From Flavobacterium endoglycinae (lineage in GTDB: Bacteria > Bacteroidota > Bacteroidia > Flavobacteriales > Flavobacteriaceae), in assembly GCF_017352115.1 (NCBI RefSeq), contig NZ_CP071448.1, forward strand, positions 3,942,001-4,006,000: a stretch of 64,000 bases of DNA, written 5' to 3'. Positions 25,117-34,626 of this stretch are shown here, in pieces. The notes under the pieces were generated by a model, which saw only the letters and a program-made list of their open reading frames with translations, had not been told where the DNA came from and did not search any database. Position numbers and translations under genes: made by a program. Each line of letters opens with the position of its first letter. The stretch's first letter is position 1.

Positions 25117-25833
25117 ATGAAACTAGATATATTAGCTTTTGGGGCGCATCCGGATGATGTTGAATTAGGTTGTGCCGGAACTATTTTAAAAGAAGTTTCC
25201 CTTGGAAAAAAAGTGGGAATTGTTGATTTAACGCGAGGCGAATTAGGAACGCGTGGAACTGCAGAAATAAGAGATCAGGAAGCAAAAGATGCTGCGAAGA
25301 TTTTAGGGGTTCTGATTCGTGAAAATTTGGCCATGCGCGATGGGTTTTTCGTTAATGATGAAAAACACCAATTAGAAGTCATTAAAATGATTCGTAAATA
25401 CAAACCTGAAATTGTATTGTGTAATGCTGTTGACGATCGTCATATCGATCATGGAAAAGGAAGCAAATTAGTTTCTGATGCTTGTTTTCTTTCGGGTTTG
25501 ATGAAAATTGAAACTTCGATTGACGGAGAGAAACAAGAAGCTTGGAGACCCAAAGTGGTTTATCATTATATTCAGTGGAAAAATATCACTCCGGATTTCG
25601 TTGTAGACATTACAGGATTCGAAGAAAAGAAAGTCGAAGCGATTATGGCGTATAAGACTCAATTTTACGATCCGAATTCAAATGAACCTGCAACGCCAAT
25701 TACGAGTAAAAACTTCTTTGAGAGTTTAAATTATCGTGCGCAGGACTTGGGAAGGCTAGTTGGGAGAGATTTTGCCGAAGGATTTACAGTTGAAAGGTGT
25801 TTGGCAGTCAATAGCTTAGAAAATTTATTGTAA
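25117..25833 (+). CDS. bshB1: Bacillithiol biosynthesis deacetylase BshB1
   Basis: 238 residues of the LmbE/PIG-L zinc deacetylase family. The zinc motif AHPDDVE lies at 10-16, followed by DLTRGELGTRGT (a BshB1 hallmark) and the HIDHGKG block near 110 with the third zinc ligand. It should deacetylate GlcNAc-malate on the path to bacillithiol, the low-molecular-weight thiol reported in many Bacteroidota. The C-terminal LVGRDFAEGF is also typical. It is a single gene followed by tRNA-His. Confidence 0.9.
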   Translation: MKLDILAFGAHPDDVELGCAGTILKEVSLGKKVGIVDLTRGELGTRGTAEIRDQEAKDAAKILGVLIRENLAMRDGFFVNDEKHQLEVIKMIRKYKPEIVLCNAVDDRHIDHGKGSKLVSDACFLSGLMKIETSIDGEKQEAWRPKVVYHYIQWKNITPDFVVDITGFEEKKVEAIMAYKTQFYDPNSNEPATPITSKNFFESLNYRAQDLGRLVGRDFAEGFTVERCLAVNSLENLL

Positions 25834-25849
25834 TTTTTTCATTTTTTTC

Positions 25850-25880
25850 TTTGTAGAACTCAACCTTTGTTCTATATTTG
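25850..25880 (+). promoter_or_regulatory. Promoter of tRNA-His (TTTG-N19-TATATTTG)
   Basis: TTTG at 25850-25853, a 19-base spacer and TATATTTG at 25873-25880 match the Bacteroidota vegetative promoter exactly. The expected transcript start is about 12 bases before the mature tRNA 5' end. Confidence 0.85.
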
Positions 25881-25899
25881 CACTCGCTAAGCAAAAATG

Positions 25900-25975
25900 G
25901 TGGTTGTAGCTCAGCTGGTTAGAGTAGCGGTTTGTGGTGCCGCGGGTCGCCGGTTCGAACCCGGTCAGCCACCCA
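25900..25975 (+). tRNA. tRNA-His (anticodon GTG)
   Basis: Cloverleaf seen by eye: acceptor GTGGTTG (25900-25906) with CAGCCAC (25966-25972, one G-T pair); D arm around GCTCAGCTGGTTAGAGT; anticodon stem GCGGT/GCCGC with loop TTGTGGT, anticodon GTG at 25934-25936; T arm GCCGGTTCGAACCCGGT. The base before the acceptor stem (25899) is G and the discriminator is C (25973), as required for the extra G-1 pair of tRNA-His. A complete CCA is not encoded (the discriminator is followed by CA then G). Confidence 0.97.
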
Positions 25976-25981
25976 GATTTA

Positions 25982-26010
25982 AAGCCTTGAAGAAATTCAA
26001 GGCTTTTTTT
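25982..26010 (+). terminator. Terminator after tRNA-His
   Basis: AAGCCTTGAA, loop GAAA, TTCAAGGCTT followed by TTTTT: a perfect 10-bp stem with T-run, directly behind the tRNA. Confidence 0.88.
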
Positions 26011-26042
26011 GTTTTCGACCGAAAACAAATTTCAATAATAGA

Positions 26043-26180
26043 AAATCCAAATTCCAAATTGTAAAGATTTGGAATTTGGATTTTTATTTAGAACTATAAA
26101 GCTAGCTATTTTAAGATAAGGGAAAATCTTCTCAAGAAATACTTGGAATCTTTGTCAAAGTTTAAAACTTTGACAAAGAT
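26043..26180. repeat. Two intergenic palindromes in the gap after tRNA-His
   Basis: The first is AAATCCAAATTCCAAAT / ATTTGGAATTTGGATTT (26043-26083). The second is a perfect 16-bp inverted repeat ATCTTTGTCAAAGTTT / AAACTTTGACAAAGAT around one base (26148-26180). No gene was seen between the tRNA terminator and 26350. Confidence 0.7.
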
Positions 26181-26288
26181 AATTTGTAAGCATTATTATT
26201 AAACTTTATGAAAGCTAATTACGAAGATTTCCAGCTCTTTAGAGAACCGAATTTGGAATTTACAATTTAAAATATTCGTATTTAATAA

Positions 26289-26318
26289 AAAAAGCACAAC
26301 GGTTAAGTTGTGCTTTTT
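26289..26318 (-). terminator. Terminator of the metallopeptidase gene
   Basis: AAAAAGCACAAC, loop GGTTAA, GTTGTGCTTTTT; read leftward the stem is followed by a T-run. It lies 32 bases past the stop of the gene at 26350-27198. Confidence 0.85.
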
Positions 26319-26349
26319 GGAATAGTTATTATATTTGGTTTATGTATTA

Positions 26350-27198
26350 TCAGATTTCCTCAAATGTAGTTCCTTCTTTAATGTCGCCAGTTTTATAACC
26401 TTTTTTAAACCAGTACATTCGTTGTTCAGATGATCCGTGGGTAAACGAATCGGGAACTATACGTCCTTGCATTTTACTTTGAATAGCATCGTCTCCAACC
26501 GCATTTGCTGCACTTAACGCTTCATCAATATCATCGGGATCTAAGTTTTCCTGATTGTAATGTGCCCAAACTCCCGCATAAAAATCAGCTTGAAGTTCTA
26601 AGGCTACAGAAAGTTTATTAGCTTCGGCCTGACTTTTTCCCTGCTGATCGCGACGCATTTTTTCAGATGTTCCTAACAATGTCTGAATGTGATGTCCAAT
26701 TTCGTGAGCAATTACATAGGCAATAGCAAAATCTCCGCCTTTGGCCCCAAATTTGGTTTTAAGTTCTTCAAAGAAACCTAAATCCATATAAACAATTTGA
26801 TCTGCCGGACAATAAAATGGTCCAGATGCCGAAGATGCTCCTCCGCAAGCGGTATTTACAGCACCTCTAAAAAGTACCAATTTAGGTCTTTTGTAAGTCA
26901 TTCCATGTTCAGCGAATATTTTACCCCAGATGTCTTCAGTATCGGCCAAGGTTACTTTTACGAAACTGCCCATTTCTTTGTCTTCTTTGCTCAGTGGAGC
27001 TGCAGCTTCAGTTTGTGTTGGCTGACCGCCTTGCATTTGTTCTAAAGCAGATCCTACAGCTTGGCCCGTTTCACCGCCAAAAATATTTAATAGCAAAATA
27101 ATGATTCCAATAACTCCACCGCCAATAGCGACTTTTCCTCCAGATAAACCTCTTCGGTCTTCAACATTATCACTTTCTCTTCTGCCTTGCCATTTCAT
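26350..27198 (-). CDS. Neutral zinc metallopeptidase, YpfJ family
   Basis: 282 residues. The N-terminal MKWQGRRESDNVEDRRG followed by one transmembrane helix (KVAIGGGVIGIIILLLNIFGG) and the zinc motif AHEIGHH around residue 165 identify the YpfJ family (PF04228). Other family blocks present are ACGGASSASGPFYCPADQIVY, LSVALELQADFYAGVWAHY and FTHGSSEQRMYWFKKGY. It is an inner-membrane-anchored peptidase of unknown substrate. Single gene with its own terminator; upstream region is AT-rich without a clear promoter match. Confidence 0.88.
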   Translation of the reverse strand: MKWQGRRESDNVEDRRGLSGGKVAIGGGVIGIIILLLNIFGGETGQAVGSALEQMQGGQPTQTEAAAPLSKEDKEMGSFVKVTLADTEDIWGKIFAEHGMTYKRPKLVLFRGAVNTACGGASSASGPFYCPADQIVYMDLGFFEELKTKFGAKGGDFAIAYVIAHEIGHHIQTLLGTSEKMRRDQQGKSQAEANKLSVALELQADFYAGVWAHYNQENLDPDDIDEALSAANAVGDDAIQSKMQGRIVPDSFTHGSSEQRMYWFKKGYKTGDIKEGTTFEEI

Positions 27199-27290
27199 AG
27201 TAAATAGTTTTATGCTTATATGTTATTTGTTGTACGAATTTATATATTTTTTATGAATTAATTAACATTTATAAGATTTAGTTTAAAAAA

Positions 27291-30200
27291 TTATTTCAGC
27301 CATTTTACCAAAGTTTCTTCAACCGTTCCTTTCATAATAGGTTTTGAGATATAATCATCCATTCCTGCAGAAATACATTTGTTACGCTCTTCTTTTTCAG
27401 CCCCCGCAGTTACGGCTATAATGGGCGTATTTTTGCCTAAAACGGTATTTCGTATGGCTTTTGTGGTTTCATAACCATTCATAATAGGCATCTGAATGTC
27501 CATAAATACAAGTGTTGGATTAATAGATTCAAACTGCTGTACTGCTTCGTATCCATTTTCACATTCAAAAATAAAAGCATTATTATACAGGTTTTTTACA
27601 ATAGTTTTTAAAAGCAGCATATTGACTTTGTTGTCTTCAACAATTAGAAAACGGATATTTTTATTTGCCGGTTCGTCTTCATCGTCGTCATAATCGGATT
27701 GCATGTTTTTAAATTCGGCGTTGTATTTTTCGCTGATGCTTTGATTGCTGGTTTTTAAATTCAAATCAAAGAAGAAGTTGCTTCCTTCGCCTATCGTACT
27801 TTCAAGCTGTAATCGGCTTTCCATTAAGGCTAATAATTGGTTTGAAATGGTTAATCCTAATCCAGTTCCTCCAAATTTTCGGGTTGTGGAACTATCTGCC
27901 TGCGAAAATGCTTTGAAGATTTTCTTTTGGTTTTTTTCTAAAATTCCAATTCCGGTATCAATAACAGAGAAACGTATGGTGCAATTGTTGTTTTTGTTTT
28001 TTTCTAAAACCGAAACATTCAATTTGATTGATCCTTCATTGGTAAATTTTACAGCATTTGAAAGCAGGTTGATCAAAATTTGTTTGATTCTCACAATATC
28101 GGTCCAGATGTATTTTGGAACATTAGGATCGACGTTTAGTTCCAGCTGCAGGTTTTTCTGGTTCGATTCATACACGATTAAATCAAATACTTGCCCGAGA
28201 ACTTTTTTAATATCGTATAGGTCAATAAAAAGTTCTAGTTTTCCAGCTTCAATTTTAGAAAAATCAAGGATATCGTTTATAATCTCCAACAGTGAATGTG
28301 CCGACTGATTAATCGTAGTCATGTATTTCTCTTGAATTTCTTCTAATTCGGTTTTCATCAATAAATGTGTAAAACCAATAATACCGTTTAGCGGCGTTCG
28401 GATTTCGTGTGACATATTGGCCAGAAAATCAGATTTTGATTTATTGGCTGCTTCCGCTAATTGTTTGGCTTTAATAGCGTCTTCGGTTTCTTTTTTATTG
28501 GTAATGTCAAAGTAAATTCCACCCACAAATTCAATTTCGTCGCCTTTCTTAATTACGTCGCCAAATTCTTCCACCCAGATATATTCGCCTGTTTTGCGTT
28601 TAATACGGTAAACATTATGCAGAGGCATTCCGTTTTGAAGATTGTCGATTTGATTGTTAATGACTTCGTCGCGGTCGTCTTGGTGAATAAGGGATAAAAA
28701 CGATAAGTTATTTTCAATAAATTCTGTTTTTGAATATCCGGTTAGGTTTTGGATTTCATCATTTAGAAAGATTTTTGTAGAAAAAGCATCAAACTTAGAT
28801 AAGTAAACGGTTCCTGGAATATTGTTGGCAATAAGTTTGAATTTTTCTTCACTTTCAATGATTTTACTTTCGTTTCGGTTTCTTTCTAATGCAGATGAAA
28901 TGTTGTTTGCCAAAATCTGGAAGATGTAGATTTCTTCTTCAGACCATTTTCTTTCTTCGGTACAATCATCAAAACCAATGAAACCTGTAAATTCATCATT
29001 AACGTACAATGGCAGAATCAAAATCGATTTGATCTCATTGTCAAGCAGTAATTGTTTGAAAAAGGCATTTTCGAGTTTTCGGGTAAAAGAGCTTAAAATG
29101 CGTTTGTTTTTGGCGGCATCAAAGATTTCTTGAAGATTCTCTTCGGTCATGTGTCGCAGAGGCGTAATCTGATGTCGGATTCCTTTTCGCGACCATTTGT
29201 ATTTTTGGCTGACGGTATTTGTTGAAAAATCCCTTTCGTAATAATACATATGATCTGCTTTGGAAGCTTTTCCAATTAAATCGTACGTTTCCTGAAACAT
29301 TTCTTCGGTTGATTTACTCAGCAGGAATTTTTCGGTACAAAGCGAAAGTGCGGAAAGCAGCTGACTCTTAAATTCCAGTCTCTTCTCGGCTTCCAAACGC
29401 ATTTGAGATGAAATGGCAAGTGAAATTACGTCTGAAATAGTTCTGGCATAATTGATATCTTCATTGTCCCATTCCCGCTGTTCTTTTGTGCTTTCAAAGC
29501 AAACTACTCCGGCCAGTTGTCCGCTTAAAAATATAGGAACATCAAGCATGGATTTAATTTGGTTTTTGGTGAAATAAACTCTTTCAAATTCTGAAGTTTC
29601 CAATTTGTTAAAAACATCAGGAGCGTTTATAATGGCTTTATTCTGCAGGGTTTCAAAATAAATAGGATAGGATTCTTTACTTAAAATATTTTTATCATTC
29701 AGATTTTGATTATCCATGCTGTACAAATTTTTGCAGGTAATCAAATCCTTGTTATATTTCCAAAAACTCACTCTATTGGCTTTACTGACTGTAGAAGCTT
29801 CTTTGATAATGTAATCTATAACTGTATCTAAATTATTGTAAGTGCTGAAATCTGTAGTCGAGAGTTTTTTGGTTGAATTGTTGAAAGCTTCAATTTTTTC
29901 GAGTCGTCGTTTTTTCTCGTTTTCAGCATTTTTTATTTCAGTAATATCACGGGCAATTCCCGCAAATCCGATAGTTTGTCCCAGATCGTTTTTACGGATA
30001 ATGATTTTCTGGGAAATCCATAATTCCTGACCATTTTTCTTTAATATCGGAATCTCGATGATAGGGAAATTAGCGCCGTTGCTTTCAAAATTTTCATAAA
30101 AATCAACGGCACTCAAAGAATATTTTTCATGAATAAAGTTTGAATAATGTTTGTTGATTATTTCGTCTTCGGCATACCCCAAAAGCGCATACGCAAATTC

Positions 30201-31343
30201 ATTTATAAAAGTAAAATGACCTTCTGCATCAATTTCGAATATAATATCAGTCGCGGTCTGGATAAGGTTTTTATATTGGTCTTGAACATTAACCTGTTCC
30301 GTAACATCTTGTCCAATACTGATAATCAAATCATCAGAGAACTTTTTATCTTTCCATTGAATGTATTTGAATTCTCCGTTTTTGCTTTTTAATTTTCGGG
30401 TATACAGTTTATTTTCTTCCCGATTTTCGGGATCATTTTTTTCGCTGAATTCGTCGCTTTTAGTAAATTTCCAAAAGTTAAGTCCCATTACTTCTTCGGG
30501 TTGATATCCTAAAATTGGCGTAATAGTTTCACTGCAGAACAAGATCTGGCCTTTTTGATCTGTGGCTATAGTTAGAGAATTTCCTTTGTGAACGATTTCA
30601 TTGGCAAATCGGAAATTATTTCTGTTGTTTAGTAAAACGGCATATTTTACTTGATTGATAATGAAAATCAGAATACAGAAATTGAGTAGTAAAATAGACG
30701 ATTTTAACGGAATTAAATGAAATACAATCGTTGCTACTAGAAAAATAAAAATAATGCTCACAAAAGCCCAGTAAATTTTAATGGGTTTTAGAATATTGTA
30801 TGAGAAGAAAAATGAAATCAAGAAAACGATAATGGGAACAACATCATTAGCTAGATTAATGATATTGAAGCAGACATAACTGATGTAAAGAAAAAAGGAG
30901 AAAATAAAAATCTGCTGTATTTTATCACGAAGCCATTTTACTTTATCAGTTATCACATAGCAGAGCAAAACTGCAAAACCAATAGAAACATTTACAATCA
31001 GAAGGCTTTTGGGTCTGATTTTGAAGATTTCATTGATGATTTCAATGACAATAACCGCTATTCCAAAAAATAAGATATAAAGCTGATATTCTTTACTAAC
31101 TGTTTCGGCTTCTTTTTTCTTTTCGATGAAATTACCAATTTTTGCTTTTATTCTAAAAAACTGATACACAAGGAGTCCCAAGAAACCAAACAGCGAAAGC
31201 CCAAGAATGATAAATTTTGGATTGTTGTAGAAAATAATATCAGAATTGAAAACGTACCAGTTTGTCACAATTGATTTCAGGGTATTACCAAAGCGGGTAA
31301 TTCCTGAAACCAATAAATTGAAAAAACTATAGTTCGTTACCAT
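27291..31343 (-). CDS. Hybrid sensor histidine kinase with PAS/GAF array and receiver domain
   Basis: 1350 residues. About seven transmembrane helices occupy residues 35-240, then by my reading PAS (about 245-345), PAS/PAC (350-475), GAF (490-655), GAF (665-830) and PAS/PAC (840-960). The dimerisation domain carries the phosphoacceptor His979 in ANMSHEIRTPLNG, followed by an HATPase domain (NLLSNAVKFT; DTGIGI; GTGLGLTIS). A C-terminal receiver has the phosphate-accepting Asp1282 in FMDIQMPIMNG. No separate response regulator or HPt protein is nearby, so the phosphotransfer partner lies elsewhere. The signal sensed is unknown; the tandem GAF/PAS domains suggest redox, light or small-molecule input. 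Confidence 0.93.
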   Translation of the reverse strand: MVTNYSFFNLLVSGITRFGNTLKSIVTNWYVFNSDIIFYNNPKFIILGLSLFGFLGLLVYQFFRIKAKIGNFIEKKKEAETVSKEYQLYILFFGIAVIVIEIINEIFKIRPKSLLIVNVSIGFAVLLCYVITDKVKWLRDKIQQIFIFSFFLYISYVCFNIINLANDVVPIIVFLISFFFSYNILKPIKIYWAFVSIIFIFLVATIVFHLIPLKSSILLLNFCILIFIINQVKYAVLLNNRNNFRFANEIVHKGNSLTIATDQKGQILFCSETITPILGYQPEEVMGLNFWKFTKSDEFSEKNDPENREENKLYTRKLKSKNGEFKYIQWKDKKFSDDLIISIGQDVTEQVNVQDQYKNLIQTATDIIFEIDAEGHFTFINEFAYALLGYAEDEIINKHYSNFIHEKYSLSAVDFYENFESNGANFPIIEIPILKKNGQELWISQKIIIRKNDLGQTIGFAGIARDITEIKNAENEKKRRLEKIEAFNNSTKKLSTTDFSTYNNLDTVIDYIIKEASTVSKANRVSFWKYNKDLITCKNLYSMDNQNLNDKNILSKESYPIYFETLQNKAIINAPDVFNKLETSEFERVYFTKNQIKSMLDVPIFLSGQLAGVVCFESTKEQREWDNEDINYARTISDVISLAISSQMRLEAEKRLEFKSQLLSALSLCTEKFLLSKSTEEMFQETYDLIGKASKADHMYYYERDFSTNTVSQKYKWSRKGIRHQITPLRHMTEENLQEIFDAAKNKRILSSFTRKLENAFFKQLLLDNEIKSILILPLYVNDEFTGFIGFDDCTEERKWSEEEIYIFQILANNISSALERNRNESKIIESEEKFKLIANNIPGTVYLSKFDAFSTKIFLNDEIQNLTGYSKTEFIENNLSFLSLIHQDDRDEVINNQIDNLQNGMPLHNVYRIKRKTGEYIWVEEFGDVIKKGDEIEFVGGIYFDITNKKETEDAIKAKQLAEAANKSKSDFLANMSHEIRTPLNGIIGFTHLLMKTELEEIQEKYMTTINQSAHSLLEIINDILDFSKIEAGKLELFIDLYDIKKVLGQVFDLIVYESNQKNLQLELNVDPNVPKYIWTDIVRIKQILINLLSNAVKFTNEGSIKLNVSVLEKNKNNNCTIRFSVIDTGIGILEKNQKKIFKAFSQADSSTTRKFGGTGLGLTISNQLLALMESRLQLESTIGEGSNFFFDLNLKTSNQSISEKYNAEFKNMQSDYDDDEDEPANKNIRFLIVEDNKVNMLLLKTIVKNLYNNAFIFECENGYEAVQQFESINPTLVFMDIQMPIMNGYETTKAIRNTVLGKNTPIIAVTAGAEKEERNKCISAGMDDYISKPIMKGTVEETLVKWLK

Positions 31344-31431
31344 AGATTTTGAGGGACTTTGGTTTAGTATACAGCGTTTTGAAAATTTCTGAAGAGTTGG
31401 TTATGCTCTATAATTCAGAGATTTTCAGTTT

Positions 31432-32226
31432 TTATTCAAAATCCGATTTTCCGATAAAATCAATAGAATCGGGTTGTTGTTGTTCTTCGAAAATAGCATA
31501 GTAAGTTGAATATGTGATTGAAGTATTAAAAACAATTGTAAAAATTATTCCAATACAACATCCTATCACTCCAGTCAATGAACAAAGGAATCCTACTACA
31601 AATAAGGCAAATATGGTAAATGGACTTTTGCTAACTACAATAAGGCTTGATTTGATAGCTTCTATAGCTGGTAAGTTTCCAAAAATGATTAACGGTATTG
31701 TAAAAAATGTAAAATAGGAGATCATTATCGATACTCCAATTCCCACATAAGCTATTCCCAAATTATCGATAATAGTAGAAATACCATTACTTACGAGTGC
31801 CAAAATAAGCGCCGCTGAAAACAGTTGTAAAAAGTAAGGTTGTTTGTAATAGGCAAAAACACTCCCGAAATCAAATTTTTCGCCTTTGTCAGCACGATCT
31901 GCTATTTCAAGAAATCCTGCTCCTAACGGAGAAAATAAAGCTGCAAATACTGATACGAAAATAGTAGATAGTATCTGCTGGCCATAATTTAATTTTTGAA
32001 AATCTAAAACATTAGTGAAATCACTTAGTATGGCTTGTAATCCATAAAACGCGGTTGCCAATCCCATTACGGCACAAAATACGATAAAGGTAAATACGGC
32101 AATTACTAATGCTGAATAAAGTGCAATTTTCTTGTAATTTTCAAAAGCATAACCGAAAATAACAGCAAAGTCTATTGAATAACCATCTCTTTTGATGTCT
32201 TCAATCTGATCACGAGTAGATTTCAT
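31432..32226 (-). CDS. Multi-pass membrane protein, DUF975/BPSS1780-like
   Basis: 264 residues with about five to six hydrophobic helices and no signal peptide. The polar N-terminus (DGYSIDFAVIFGYAFENYKK) and the segments GAGFLEIADRADKGEKFDFGSVFAYYKQPYF and the closing ITYSTYYAIFEE resemble bacterial integral membrane proteins of the glycerophosphodiester phosphodiesterase-membrane/DUF975 type, where a kinked helix pair surrounds each charged loop. Function is unknown. It stands 88 bases upstream of the hybrid kinase in the same direction and could be co-transcribed with it, but no clear operon signal is present. Confidence 0.65.
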   Translation of the reverse strand: MKSTRDQIEDIKRDGYSIDFAVIFGYAFENYKKIALYSALVIAVFTFIVFCAVMGLATAFYGLQAILSDFTNVLDFQKLNYGQQILSTIFVSVFAALFSPLGAGFLEIADRADKGEKFDFGSVFAYYKQPYFLQLFSAALILALVSNGISTIIDNLGIAYVGIGVSIMISYFTFFTIPLIIFGNLPAIEAIKSSLIVVSKSPFTIFALFVVGFLCSLTGVIGCCIGIIFTIVFNTSITYSTYYAIFEEQQQPDSIDFIGKSDFE

Positions 32227-32349
32227 TTAAGTGTAAAGTTGTTTTATAGTATCAGGTGTTTTAATATAGTGATATCAGTCGTAAATATAATATTTTAAAT
32301 TAATTCCGAGTGAAAATCTATAAAACATTACGAAATTGTTTTTCTGCTG

Positions 32350-33678
32350 TTACAGCCAGTCCAAAATTCGTTTTATGGAAGCTAATTTGTCTTTGTAAGG
32401 TGCGTAACGCATAGGTAAATCAAGCCAGTTTCCTTTTTTTACAATCGATTTATGATGTGAAAAAGTATCAAAACTCATTTGTCCATGATAAGCCCCGATT
32501 CCGCTTTGTCCAACACCTCCAAAAGGCAGTCTTTTATTAGAAAAATGGATTACTGTATCGTTTACGGCACCGCCTCCAAAGGAGTATTTTTGAATTAATT
32601 TCTTAGCAAACGAATTATTTTCACTGAAAATGTAAAACGCGAGAGGTTTTTCGTACTTCGTAATTATGTTATGAATATCGTTTTCAGTTTCATAGGTAAG
32701 AATTGGTAAAATAGGCCCAAAGATTTCTTCTCTCATAACAGCACTTTCCAAAGATGGTTCTTCAATTAAAGTTGGAGAAATATATAACTTATCATGATTG
32801 GTTTCTCCACCAAAAATTATTTTATCGCGTTCAATCATTTGGTCAAGCCGAACCCAGTTTTTGGTATTGATGATGCGGGCAAAATCTGGCGATTTATCGA
32901 TTTTTTTGCCATATGCTTTTATGATTTCTTCGATTAAGAAAGTAATAAAATTAACCTTCATATTCTTCTGGATCAAAATATAATCGGGTGCAATGCAGGT
33001 TTGGCCTGCATTTATAAATTTTCCCCAGACAATTCGTTTGGCAGCAAGTTTTAAATCAGCAGATTCATCAACAACACAAGGGTTTTTTCCGCCTAATTCT
33101 AATGTAACCGGAGTAAGGTTTTCGGCAGCGGCTTTGGCTACAATTTTTCCAACTGAAACACTTCCGGTAAAGAAAATATAATCCCAGCGTTCTGCCAGTA
33201 ATTTGTTTGAAACTTCCACTCCGCCTTCTACCACTTCAACATGGTTGATATGAAATGTTTTTTCGACAATTTTGGCAATAATGGCTGAGGTATGCGGAGT
33301 TAATTCTGATGGTTTTACAGTAACCTTATTTCCAGCGGCTACAGCAGCAATAAGCGGACATAGAGCAAGCTGAAAGGGATAATTCCACGGCGAAATAATT
33401 AAAACTCTGCCGTAAGGTTCTTTGTAAATATAATCAGTTGAAGGAAAATTTAAGAGAGAAGGGAAAACACGTTTTGGTTTTGCCCATTTGCTGATGTTTT
33501 TGATGGTATCTTTTAAATCTGAAATGACATAATTCGTTTCAGTTAAAACAGCTTCAAATTCTGGTTTTTTAAAATCATCATATAAAGCTTTAACGATTAA
33601 ATCTTCGTTTTTTTGAATGTTATATAATAACTTCTTCAGCGTTTGTTTTCTGTATCCGATGTCGTTTTTATAGTCCAT
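32350..33678 (-). CDS. Aldehyde dehydrogenase, class 3-like
   Basis: 442 residues, the shorter class 3/fatty aldehyde dehydrogenase form lacking the N-terminal extension. Motifs: SPWNYPFQLALCPLIAAVAAGN (cofactor site), FTGSVSVGKIVAKAAAENL, TLELGGKNPCVVDESAD with the general-base Glu, and NAGQTCIAPDY with catalytic Cys228. EEIFGPILPILTYE and LPFGGVGQSGIGAYHG are also present. It should oxidise medium- or long-chain aldehydes with NAD(P)+. There is no C-terminal hydrophobic anchor comparable to mammalian FALDH. It is a single gene with no obvious pathway neighbours. Confidence 0.92.
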   Translation of the reverse strand: MDYKNDIGYRKQTLKKLLYNIQKNEDLIVKALYDDFKKPEFEAVLTETNYVISDLKDTIKNISKWAKPKRVFPSLLNFPSTDYIYKEPYGRVLIISPWNYPFQLALCPLIAAVAAGNKVTVKPSELTPHTSAIIAKIVEKTFHINHVEVVEGGVEVSNKLLAERWDYIFFTGSVSVGKIVAKAAAENLTPVTLELGGKNPCVVDESADLKLAAKRIVWGKFINAGQTCIAPDYILIQKNMKVNFITFLIEEIIKAYGKKIDKSPDFARIINTKNWVRLDQMIERDKIIFGGETNHDKLYISPTLIEEPSLESAVMREEIFGPILPILTYETENDIHNIITKYEKPLAFYIFSENNSFAKKLIQKYSFGGGAVNDTVIHFSNKRLPFGGVGQSGIGAYHGQMSFDTFSHHKSIVKKGNWLDLPMRYAPYKDKLASIKRILDWL

Positions 33679-33755
33679 TTTTAAAATCAGCTTGTTTTTA
33701 GGATATGCAAGTTAATCCATAAAAACTAAAAAACGTTACATTTTAACCATAAAAG

Positions 33756-34445
33756 TCATATAGCATTCCAAACAGGATCATCGGGAACGGGAGCGATAAT
33801 GGTAATATTTTCTTTAGAAACGGGATGCACAAAAACTAATTTTCGAGCATGCAGATGAATGCCTCCATCAGGATTGCTTCGGTCGGCGCCGTATTTTAAA
33901 TCGCCTTTTATGGGTGACCCAATGGCTGATAATTGTGCACGAATTTGATGATGACGCCCTGTGTGAAGATTGATTTCTAGAGCGGTATAATTCTGAAGTT
34001 CTTTAATTATTGTGTAATCTAAACTGGCCAATTTACTATCAGGAACTTCTTTTAAATGCGCTTTTGAAGTATTGTTTTTTTCGTTTCTTTTCAGGTAATG
34101 AACCAATTTGGCAGATGCTTCTTTTGGTTTGTTTTTAACGACAGCCCAATAGGTTTTTTTAGTTTCACGATTGCTGAATAATTCATTCATTCGCGATAAA
34201 GCTTTACTGGTTCTGGCAAAAGCCACAATTCCTGTTGTGGGTCTGTCCAAACGATGAATGACGCCCAGAAAAACATCTCCAGGTTTATTGTATTTTTCTT
34301 TTATATATTCCTTTACCACATCAGATAAAGGTTTATCTCCCGTTTTATCGCCTTGTACAATATCGCCTACACGTTTGTTCACCACAATAATGTGATTGTC
34401 TTCGTGCAGGATTTGTAAATTATTTTTGTTTGAAACTATTTTCAT
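33756..34445 (-). CDS. RluA-family pseudouridine synthase
   Basis: 229 residues. The RluA catalytic motif HRLDRPTTG is present (catalytic Asp), preceded by LHEDNHIIVVNKRVGDIVQGD and followed by ARTSKALSRMNELF and GRHHQIRAQL. There is no N-terminal S4 domain, as in the short RluA/YhcT-type enzymes. It should isomerise uridine in rRNA or tRNA; the target cannot be told from the sequence. The start is the ATG at 34445. It lies downstream of panB and a hairpin repeat and is probably separately transcribed. Confidence 0.9.
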   Translation of the reverse strand: MKIVSNKNNLQILHEDNHIIVVNKRVGDIVQGDKTGDKPLSDVVKEYIKEKYNKPGDVFLGVIHRLDRPTTGIVAFARTSKALSRMNELFSNRETKKTYWAVVKNKPKEASAKLVHYLKRNEKNNTSKAHLKEVPDSKLASLDYTIIKELQNYTALEINLHTGRHHQIRAQLSAIGSPIKGDLKYGADRSNPDGGIHLHARKLVFVHPVSKENITIIAPVPDDPVWNAI

Positions 34446-34505
34446 ATGAGCATTTCAATTATATGGAGAAGTTTGGCTAAAGACTTGCGAAGCCTTAAAA
34501 ATAAA

Positions 34506-34525
34506 CCTCCAGCTAAAGCTGGAGG
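34506..34525. terminator. Hairpin after panB (CCTCCAGC/GCTGGAGG)
   Basis: CCTCCAGC, loop TAAA, GCTGGAGG; on the minus strand it is followed by TTTATTTTT, so it can end the panB transcript. The surrounding bases (34535-34620) hold a degenerate 'ccttagcaact' type repeat. It may also be a dispersed palindromic repeat. Confidence 0.55.
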
Positions 34526-34626
34526 CAATTTATTTTTTAAAACCTTGGAACCTTTGTTGCTTTGCATCTTTGAGCCTAAGAAAAAAACTTAGTATCTCAG
34601 AACCTTAGCAGCTCAGTACCTAAAAA

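Noticed and set aside
25900..25975. Integration site (att) at the tRNA-His gene
   Set aside because: No integrase gene and no repeated tRNA 3' end was seen in the window.
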